This document shows positions 1 through 5,189 of a DNA stretch of 5,189 nt, in pieces (within the stretch, counting starts at the first letter, position 1; each line of letters starts with the position of its first letter). A model generated the notes under the pieces. It worked only from the letters and a program-made list of their open reading frames with translations. It was not told the origin of the DNA and did not search any database. Source of the DNA: Opitutaceae bacterium (GTDB taxonomy: Bacteria; Verrucomicrobiota; Verrucomicrobiia; Opitutales; Opitutaceae); NCBI GenBank assembly GCA_005786775.1, contig SYDD01000126.1:1-5189 (forward strand), given 5' to 3'. The position numbers were made by a program, and so were the translations under genes.

Positions 1-300
1 CAGGGCGAGACGGGGCCCGGCCGGCCGGGCATCCCGGCGGCGCTCGAGCGCATCGCGCGCGAAGGATCCGGGGTGCTGCTCGTCCTCTCCCGGGCCAACG
101 AAGGCCCGCAGCTCTGCGACACGATCCGTGGTGAAGCCGCCCCTCCGTCCGCGCGCACGATGCTGCGCGAGTACGGTATCGGGGCGCAGATTCTCCATGG
201 GCTGGGCCTGCGCGAGATCCGGCTGCTGGCTGCCTCCGGTCGGAAGCCGATCGCCATCGAGGGCCACGGCCTCTCGATCGTCGAGCACCTGACGCTGTAG
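1..300 (+). CDS. ribBA: C-terminal part of RibBA-type riboflavin biosynthesis protein with degenerate GTP cyclohydrolase II domain (5' partial)
   Basis: The frame is open from the first base to the TAG at 298-300, so 99 residues are visible and the start lies outside the window. The stretch 'EYGIGAQIL', followed by 'GLGLREIRLL', 'RKP' and 'EGHGLSIVE', matches the end of the GTP cyclohydrolase II (RibA) fold. In RibBA proteins that domain follows a 3,4-dihydroxy-2-butanone-4-phosphate synthase (RibB) domain, which would lie upstream and is not seen. RibB converts ribulose 5-phosphate to the four-carbon riboflavin precursor; RibA opens the GTP ring; both are cytoplasmic. Against E. coli RibA recalled from memory, key residues are missing. 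The CDC zinc ligands align with G5-P6-G7, the EGRxIGL loop reads ANEGPQL (32-38), the general-base Asp of DxR is Met54, and the Thr of LLTNNP is Ala77. Arg56 and Lys82 remain. About 12 residues are also missing between the loop and Met54. The protein probably works only as RibB. A stand-alone ribB with a RibA-like tail is an equivalent name. Confidence 0.85.
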   Translation, partial: QGETGPGRPGIPAALERIAREGSGVLLVLSRANEGPQLCDTIRGEAAPPSARTMLREYGIGAQILHGLGLREIRLLAASGRKPIAIEGHGLSIVEHLTL

Positions 301-419
301 ACGCCGCGGCCTGCGCGTCCGTTCCGCCGGGCTTTCGCTCCGGGGTTGCTACGTGTGCCGCGGCCGCCTTTCGTTCGGCGTCTGCGCCCGTCCACCCTTG
401 GTCGTTCCGTTTCCTTCCG
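301..419 (+). other. Spacer and leader upstream of the TonB-dependent receptor; pyrimidine-rich, no Shine-Dalgarno
   Basis: These 119 bases separate the ribBA stop from the receptor start. I see no tRNA or other RNA gene, no hairpin followed by a T-run, and no convincing -35/-10 pair. The octamer GCCGCGGC occurs twice, at 303-310 and 357-364; it is self-complementary, and in DNA this GC-rich it may be chance. The last stretch before the ATG is strongly pyrimidine-rich: 13 of the 14 bases at 405-418 are C or T, so no AGGAGG-like ribosome-binding site can be present. The receptor could have its own promoter here or be read through from ribBA; the sequence does not decide. Confidence 0.5.
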
Positions 420-3400
420 ATGCGCCTGCACCCCGCCCTTGCCCTGACGTTCCTCGCTGTGCCGCTGTTGCCGGCTCAGAGCCTCGCCCCGGCCGCCGGG
501 CCCGCCCCCGCTCCCGCCCGGGATGAGGTCGTCGAGCTGTCGCCCTTTCAGGTGTCCGCCGAGGCGTTCCAGGGCTACTATGCCTCCCAGACCCTCGCCG
601 GCTCGCGCCTGCGGATGAACGTAGACGAGATCGCCTCCTCAGTGCAGATCGTCACGCCCGAGTTCATGCGGGACGTGGGCGCGGCAAACCTGAACCAGCT
701 GCTCCTCTTCACCACCTCGACCGAGGCGAGTGGCATCAACGGGAACTTCAGCGACTTCAACGTGGGTACGACCTCGACCGGCGACCAGTCCTCGCGGGTC
801 AACCCGCAAGGCTCGCAGCGGGTGCGCGGCATCGCCGGCGCCGACCTCACGCGGAACTACTTCCTCAGCCTGATCCCGCCCGACCGCTTCAATACCGAGC
901 TCACCGAGATCAACCGTGGCGCGAACGCCATCCTCTTCGGGCTCGGGAGCCCCGCGGGCATCATCAACACCCAGCTGGCCGCGGCGCGGTTCCGGGACGC
1001 CCACGCGGCGCGCGTCGAGGTGGACAGCGAGGGCTCCGTTCGCACGGAGGCGGACCTCAACCGCGTGCTCATCCCGCGGCGGCTCGCGGTGCGGGTGGCC
1101 GCGGTGCGCGATGACCGGCGCTTTTACCAGCGGCCCGCGTTTGACGACGACCACCGGCAGTCCGGGACCGTCACCTGGCGTCCGTGGGCGGGCGCCACCG
1201 TGCGCGGCTTCGTCGAGAGCGGCGGGCGCCGCGCGAATCGGCCCAACACCATCCCGCCCTCCAGCACCATCGCGAGCTGGCTCGCGAACCAGCCCCTGAT
1301 GGTCCAGCGGATGCGCGCCGTGATCGCCGCCACCCCCGGGGCCAACCTGAGCGTCCCCGACAATTACCCGCTGGTGTACAGCCCGGTCGCGCAGTCGTGG
1401 CGCCCGACCGGCACCACCAACGCCTACCTGACGGCCGCCGCCATCCCGAACGACGTGAAGCTGGCGATCCTGCGCAACGCGGTGACCTACCACGACAACA
1501 ACGCCACGAACCCGCGGATGCTCTTCCATCCGAATATGTCGCGGCAGATCGCCGCCGTCTACCTGCCGGGATCCGTGGCGCCCGGTGGGGCGGTCGGGGG
1601 CGGGGGCGCGATCGAGTCCAACATCACGGCCATCAACAACCCGCTCCCCGCGATGAACCCGGACGGCATCGGCGCGGCCCCGGCTTACAACTACCTCGTG
1701 CCCGAGCAGCCTTGGCGCACCAACCCGGTTCAGATCCCGGTCTCGCTCACCAGCCTCGCGATGCTCGACTTCACCCGGAACATGCTCTCGGGCGGGGCTG
1801 CCTTCCAGCACGACAAATGGACGCACCAGAACGTCGTGTTCGAGCAAACTCTCCTCGACGGCCAGGCGGGGATTGAGCTCGCCTACGACCGGCAGGAATA
1901 CCGCCGCAGTGCCTACGTCCCGTTCCAAAACTTCTCCGGCATCTTCGTGGACCTGATGCAGGACTATCTGGGCCAGCCGAACCCCAACCTCGGCCGCCCC
2001 TTTTTGATGGACCGCGTCGGGATGGGCGCCCTGCGGGACGAGCGCGAGGCCTTCCGCGCGACCGCGTTTGCGAAACTTGATCCGCGGCGTCTCTGGCCGA
2101 CCTCGCCGCTCGCGCGTTGGTTGGGGCGGCACACCTTCACTGCGATGGGCAGCGCCTACGACCAGCAGCAGGAATCCCGGAGCTGGGGCCAGTACTACCA
2201 GAACGCGACCGGCGGATTTGTCTTCAGCGCCGCCGACCCGCTTGGCTCGAGCCGTCGGAAGGTGAACAACATCGTCTACCTCGGCGACTCGGTCCTCGGC
2301 GCCCGCACGGAGAGCCAGGTGCGGCTCACCCCGCTGACCTCGCAGCGCCTCTGGAATCCCGGCCGCACGGTGGACCTGCGGACCTTCAACCCGGCCAGCG
2401 GCGCGTACGAAACCGTAACCCTGCGCACCGCGGCCGAGCTGGAGGACCTCGGCCGTAACTCCCAGCGCGTCGACACTCTGGCAGCGACGTGGAACGTCTC
2501 GCTCCTCCGCAACCACCTCATCGGCCTCTATGGATGGCGCCAGGACGACGTGGTTTCCGAAATCCGCCAAGCGCTGCCTGGCCCGGACCTGCTGGCCGAT
2601 CGTGCCTCGATCAACACCCCGGCCGCGCTGCTCAATCGGGTCGATGACCGGTTCCGCACCGCGTCGTGGTCCGTCGTCGGCAAGTGGCCCGACCGCTGGC
2701 GGCCGCTCCCGCTGGGCGCGAAGCTCAACGCCCACTACGGTGAGTCCGAGAACTTTAGCCTCGGGGCCACGGCCAACGATTTCGCCGGCGCCCAGTTGCC
2801 GTCGCCCTCCGGTCGCACGCGCGAGTACGGCGTGACCCTCAACCTCCTCGATTCGAAGCTCGTCCTGCGCCTCAACCGCTACGAGTGCGACTTGGTCAAT
2901 GGGGCCGCGAGCACCAAGTACTCCACCCTCGTGAACCAGGGCATCCTCAAGCCGCTGGAGTTCCTCATCGAGGCCCAGCGGCTCGGCAACCAAGGGGCAA
3001 CGACCCCCAATTACGCCCTCGCGGTGGAGGCGCTCGGCCGGCTCAACGCGATCATCCCGCCGCGCACGCGCACCTCCGCCAGCCTCGACGCGCCGTCCGC
3101 GGGCGGCGACTTCGCCCGCACGGACCTCCCGAACCTGGGGGACACCCAGGACATCGTGGGCCGCGGCACCGAGCTCGAGCTCACGTGGAACCCGAGCTCT
3201 AACTGGCGCTTGGCCCTGAACGTCGCGAACCAGGAGACGGTGATCGATAATTACGGCCCGCGCTTCGCGGAGCTGTGGGCCAAGGTGGAGCCGATCCTTG
3301 GGTCGGGCGGCCTGATTGGCCACCTGCGGTATTTTAACGACCCGGCGACCGTACCGCCCAGCTACATCAGCTACCCCGCGCCGGTCCCGGGCGACGCACA

Positions 3401-3872
3401 AATGACGGTCGCCCAGTGGCTGGAGACGAACGTGCTCTCCTCCTACCGCAACCAGAAGCGCCAGGAGGGCCGCGTCTCGACCGAGCAGCGCGCGTGGCGG
3501 GTGAACCTGGTGACCAATTACACGTTCAACCGCGGCCTGCTTGAGGGCTCCGGGGTGGGCGCGGCCGTGCGCTGGCAGGACGGCGCGGTCATTGGGTACC
3601 CGACCGAGCTCGTGGGGGATACTTTGGTGGCTGACATCGACCGCCCGCACATCGCCCCGGCGATCACGAACATCGACGCGTGGATCCGGCACAAGCGGTC
3701 GCTGTACCGCGGGCGGATCGAGTGGACGCTCGAGTTGCGCGGGCAGAATCTAAATCACACGGCGCGGGACCTGATCCCGGTGCGGGCGGAGCTGACCAAG
3801 GATTACCGGGTGGCGCAGTACCGCGTGGGCCCCCCGCGGGTGTGGACGCTGAGCAGCTCGTTTCGGTTCTGA
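420..3872 (+). CDS. TonB-dependent outer-membrane receptor, large Opitutaceae-like type
   Basis: This 1150-residue outer-membrane transporter should take up a ligand using energy passed from TonB-ExbB-ExbD. The ATG at 420 is chosen because it gives a signal peptide: Arg2, a hydrophobic core at about 5-18 and a likely cleavage near 'PAQS' (18-21). The next Met, residue 66, would remove the peptide and the TonB-box region. A Pro/Ala linker (about 22-34) leads to 'VVELSPFQVS' (37-46), the probable TonB-interacting segment. The plug runs from about 55 to 185 and closes with 'NRGANAILFGLGSPAGIIN' (165-183), the family's G-x-x-x-x-LYG-x-G-x-x-GG-x-IN-type motif. The rest is a beta-barrel ending in 'LSSSFRF', with the terminal Phe expected for BAM-dependent assembly. 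No STN or carboxypeptidase-like extra N-terminal domain is seen. The length well exceeds classical siderophore receptors (about 700-770) and reflects long loops, including a glycine-rich one at 384-399. Ligand is unknown: sugar oligomers, metal chelates and cofactors are all possible. Confidence 0.93.
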   Translation: MRLHPALALTFLAVPLLPAQSLAPAAGPAPAPARDEVVELSPFQVSAEAFQGYYASQTLAGSRLRMNVDEIASSVQIVTPEFMRDVGAANLNQLLLFTTSTEASGINGNFSDFNVGTTSTGDQSSRVNPQGSQRVRGIAGADLTRNYFLSLIPPDRFNTELTEINRGANAILFGLGSPAGIINTQLAAARFRDAHAARVEVDSEGSVRTEADLNRVLIPRRLAVRVAAVRDDRRFYQRPAFDDDHRQSGTVTWRPWAGATVRGFVESGGRRANRPNTIPPSSTIASWLANQPLMVQRMRAVIAATPGANLSVPDNYPLVYSPVAQSWRPTGTTNAYLTAAAIPNDVKLAILRNAVTYHDNNATNPRMLFHPNMSRQIAAVYLPGSVAPGGAVGGGGAIESNITAINNPLPAMNPDGIGAAPAYNYLVPEQPWRTNPVQIPVSLTSLAMLDFTRNMLSGGAAFQHDKWTHQNVVFEQTLLDGQAGIELAYDRQEYRRSAYVPFQNFSGIFVDLMQDYLGQPNPNLGRPFLMDRVGMGALRDEREAFRATAFAKLDPRRLWPTSPLARWLGRHTFTAMGSAYDQQQESRSWGQYYQNATGGFVFSAADPLGSSRRKVNNIVYLGDSVLGARTESQVRLTPLTSQRLWNPGRTVDLRTFNPASGAYETVTLRTAAELEDLGRNSQRVDTLAATWNVSLLRNHLIGLYGWRQDDVVSEIRQALPGPDLLADRASINTPAALLNRVDDRFRTASWSVVGKWPDRWRPLPLGAKLNAHYGESENFSLGATANDFAGAQLPSPSGRTREYGVTLNLLDSKLVLRLNRYECDLVNGAASTKYSTLVNQGILKPLEFLIEAQRLGNQGATTPNYALAVEALGRLNAIIPPRTRTSASLDAPSAGGDFARTDLPNLGDTQDIVGRGTELELTWNPSSNWRLALNVANQETVIDNYGPRFAELWAKVEPILGSGGLIGHLRYFNDPATVPPSYISYPAPVPGDAQMTVAQWLETNVLSSYRNQKRQEGRVSTEQRAWRVNLVTNYTFNRGLLEGSGVGAAVRWQDGAVIGYPTELVGDTLVADIDRPHIAPAITNIDAWIRHKRSLYRGRIEWTLELRGQNLNHTARDLIPVRAELTKDYRVAQYRVGPPRVWTLSSSFRF

Positions 3873-3875
3873 TCA
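3870..3875. other. Abutting convergent stop codons (TGATCA)
   Basis: The receptor's TGA occupies 3870-3872 and the complement of the dehydrogenase's TGA occupies 3873-3875, so the two form the palindrome TGATCA with no base between the genes. No intergenic terminator can exist. The nearest inverted repeats are CCGCG/CGCGG (3821-3825 with 3835-3839, inside the receptor) and CGCG/CGCG (3877-3880 with 3885-3888, inside the dehydrogenase). Neither is followed by a T-run on either strand. Confidence 0.95.
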
Positions 3876-5189
3876 GCGCGGGAGCGCGAAGGCCACGAAG
3901 GCGTCGCCGGGCCCCGAGGCACCACCCACGCGGCCGCCGCCCGTCGCGGTGATCACTATATACTGGCGGCCGCCGACCGCATACACCGCCGGCGCCGCGG
4001 TGCCCGCGTGCGGCAGCTTGGTCGACCACAGCTCCTCGCCGGTATCCGCGTCAAAGGCCCGCAGCTTCTCGTCCTCTGTGCCCGCCACGAAGACGAGGCC
4101 GCCCGCGGTCACGGTCGCTCCGCCGAGGTTGTGCGTCCCGGTCTTCGGCACGCCCGCGCGTGTGAGCTCCGGCAACTCACCCAGCGGCACCCGCCAGAGG
4201 ATCCGGCCCGTGCTCAGATCGTAACAGTTCAGCAGTCCCCAGGGTGGCTTGATCCCCGGGTAGCCCTCGTGGTCGGTCAGGAACTGGAAGCTGTCGAAAG
4301 TGTACGCTGGCCGCGCCGGATCCGCCCCGGGCTGCGCCCCGCGGCTGGGCGGCTGGTTCCGGCGGAACAGGTAATCGAGCAACTCCCGCTGTTCGGCCTC
4401 GGCCAGCGGCGGCGCCGGCGGCATCGCCCCGCGACCCGTGCGCAGCAGCTCCCGCACCTGCGTATCGTCCATTCTCCGCCCCAGACCGTACAGCGACGGC
4501 GCCACGCCGATTCCGCCCCGATTCGGCCCGTGGCACGACGCGCAATGCGCCTGGTAATGGCGCTCCCCGGCCGAAGGCGGGTGCCGGGGGTCCCGTTCAC
4601 GGTCCTCGTTCGCCAGCACGGTGATCTTCGACACCCAGCGGTTCGAGGTCACGTAGAGCCGCCCCGTCGGTACATCCACCGCCGCCCCGGACCATTCCGC
4701 GCCGCCGCGCGAGCCGATGAACAGGTTCGGCTTCCCCTCGGTGAACGGCTGGAAGAACCCGTAGGTCGACTTGGCCACGATCTGCTCCACCCACGCGCGC
4801 GCCTCCGGGGTCCGATCCGTGATCATCCCCGGCTCGAATGCCATCCGCGACACCGGCTCCGGCAGCTCCGGATCGGGCTGGTACGGCGACGTCCGCTCGC
4901 CCGGCAGCACCGACACCGGCGCCCGCCGCAGCCGCCACGGGAAGAGTGGCTGCCCGCTCAGGCGGTCCAGCAGCGTGACGTGGCCCGACTTCGCCAAGCC
5001 CACGACGGCATCTACCGGGCGGCCGCCGCGGTTCACGGTCACGAGGTTCGGCGGCGCGCAGACGTCGAGGTCCCAGATATCGTGGCGGACGTCCTGAAAG
5101 TGCCAGCGCCGTTCCCCGGTGAGGGCATCAAGCGCCACCACACAGTTGCTGAACAGGTTGTCGCCCCAGCGGCCCACCCCGACCATATC
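3873..5189 (-). CDS. PQQ-dependent dehydrogenase (quinoprotein) with embedded cytochrome c domain (5' partial)
   Basis: The gene runs leftward from beyond the right edge; 438 residues are visible (numbered here from the Met at 5186; one Asp codon precedes it) and the signal peptide and first propeller blades are missing. Such enzymes oxidise sugars or alcohols in the periplasm with pyrroloquinoline quinone. Beta-propeller signatures include 'VVALDALTGERRWHFQ' (16-31), 'RHDIWDLDVCAPP' (34-46) and 'AKSGHVTLLDRLSG' (65-78). Others are 'PPWGLLNCYDLSTG' (314-327), 'GGATVTAGGLVFVAGTEDEK' (355-374) and a C-terminal 'GDAFVAFALP'. These resemble the membrane glucose dehydrogenase (Gcd) group. Asp39 and Lys66 are 27 residues apart, the spacing I recall for E. 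coli Gcd Asp466 and Lys493, so they are likely the catalytic base and PQQ contact. A cytochrome c domain (about 205-277) sits between blades: heme motif CASCH (215-219, DNA 4530-4544) and likely axial Met255 in 'GRGAMPP'. Electrons can thus pass from PQQ to heme within one chain. The substrate cannot be read from this fragment. Confidence 0.92.
   Translation of the reverse strand, partial: DMVGVGRWGDNLFSNCVVALDALTGERRWHFQDVRHDIWDLDVCAPPNLVTVNRGGRPVDAVVGLAKSGHVTLLDRLSGQPLFPWRLRRAPVSVLPGERTSPYQPDPELPEPVSRMAFEPGMITDRTPEARAWVEQIVAKSTYGFFQPFTEGKPNLFIGSRGGAEWSGAAVDVPTGRLYVTSNRWVSKITVLANEDRERDPRHPPSAGERHYQAHCASCHGPNRGGIGVAPSLYGLGRRMDDTQVRELLRTGRGAMPPAPPLAEAEQRELLDYLFRRNQPPSRGAQPGADPARPAYTFDSFQFLTDHEGYPGIKPPWGLLNCYDLSTGRILWRVPLGELPELTRAGVPKTGTHNLGGATVTAGGLVFVAGTEDEKLRAFDADTGEELWSTKLPHAGTAAPAVYAVGGRQYIVITATGGGRVGGASGPGDAFVAFALPR

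Noticed and set aside
322..346. Possible terminator hairpin after ribBA around CCGG...CCGG
   Set aside because: The stem is only about 5 bp including a G-U pair, and no T-run follows.
1184..1876. A 230-codon plus-strand open frame inside the receptor gene, plus shorter ones at 916-1299, 2117-2458 and 2885-3202
   Set aside because: They overlap the clear receptor frame, encode Arg/Pro/Ala/Gly-rich sequence without domains, and are typical shadow frames of GC-rich coding DNA.
3171..3182. Perfect palindrome GAGCTCGAGCTC within the receptor gene, with a similar GGCTCGAGCC at 2244-2253
   Set aside because: Both are within coding sequence of Glu/Leu/Ser/Arg codons, are isolated, and are expected by chance in GC-rich DNA; nothing suggests operators.
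639..3692. A 1017-codon open frame on the minus strand, antisense to the receptor gene
   Set aside because: Its codons are exactly in phase with the receptor's codons, so it stays open as long as the receptor avoids TTA, CTA and TCA. It ends at 639-641, where the receptor uses TCA for Ser74. Its product is Arg/Gly/Val/His-rich with no recognisable domain. GC-biased codon use explains it.
3821..3839. CCGCG/CGCGG hairpin as an intrinsic terminator of the receptor gene
   Set aside because: It lies inside the coding sequence upstream of the stop and has no T-tract on either strand.
4177..4938. Alternative minus-strand and plus-strand open frames within the quinoprotein gene
   Set aside because: The quinoprotein frame is continuous with family motifs before, within and after these regions; the others show only Arg/Ala/Gly-rich composition.

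Overview
This GC-rich window holds three protein-coding genes and almost no spare DNA. The best taxonomic clue is the large TonB-dependent receptor. Its mature N-terminus carries a 'VVELSPFQVS' segment, which I associate with the greatly expanded TonB receptors of Opitutaceae and relatives (Verrucomicrobiota). A RibBA-type protein with a decayed GTP cyclohydrolase II half and a PQQ quinoprotein with an inserted cytochrome c domain fit such a Gram-negative, respiring heterotroph. The assignment is an inference from sequence style, not from a database search.

Layout: positions 1-300 (+) are the 3' end of a riboflavin-biosynthesis gene of the RibBA type. The visible part belongs to the GTP cyclohydrolase II domain and has lost most of the zinc and catalytic residues I can align. 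Positions 301-419 are a short spacer with no convincing terminator, promoter or Shine-Dalgarno sequence. Positions 420-3872 (+) are a complete 1150-residue TonB-dependent outer-membrane receptor with signal peptide, TonB-box-like segment, plug, long barrel and terminal Phe. Positions 3873-5189 (-) are the 3' part of a PQQ-dependent dehydrogenase with a c-type cytochrome domain inside the propeller; its N-terminus lies beyond the right edge. The receptor and the dehydrogenase converge, and their stop codons touch with no base between them.

Functionally, the receptor should bring an unidentified ligand across the outer membrane using TonB energy. The quinoprotein should oxidise a sugar or alcohol in the periplasm and pass electrons through its own heme to the respiratory chain. 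They lie side by side on opposite strands, so they are not one operon, and any link between them is a hypothesis. The riboflavin gene looks unrelated to both. I found no RNA gene, mobile element, CRISPR array or clearly new multi-gene system. The points most worth checking are the degenerate RibA domain, the zero-spacing convergent junction, and the receptor's missing ribosome-binding site.
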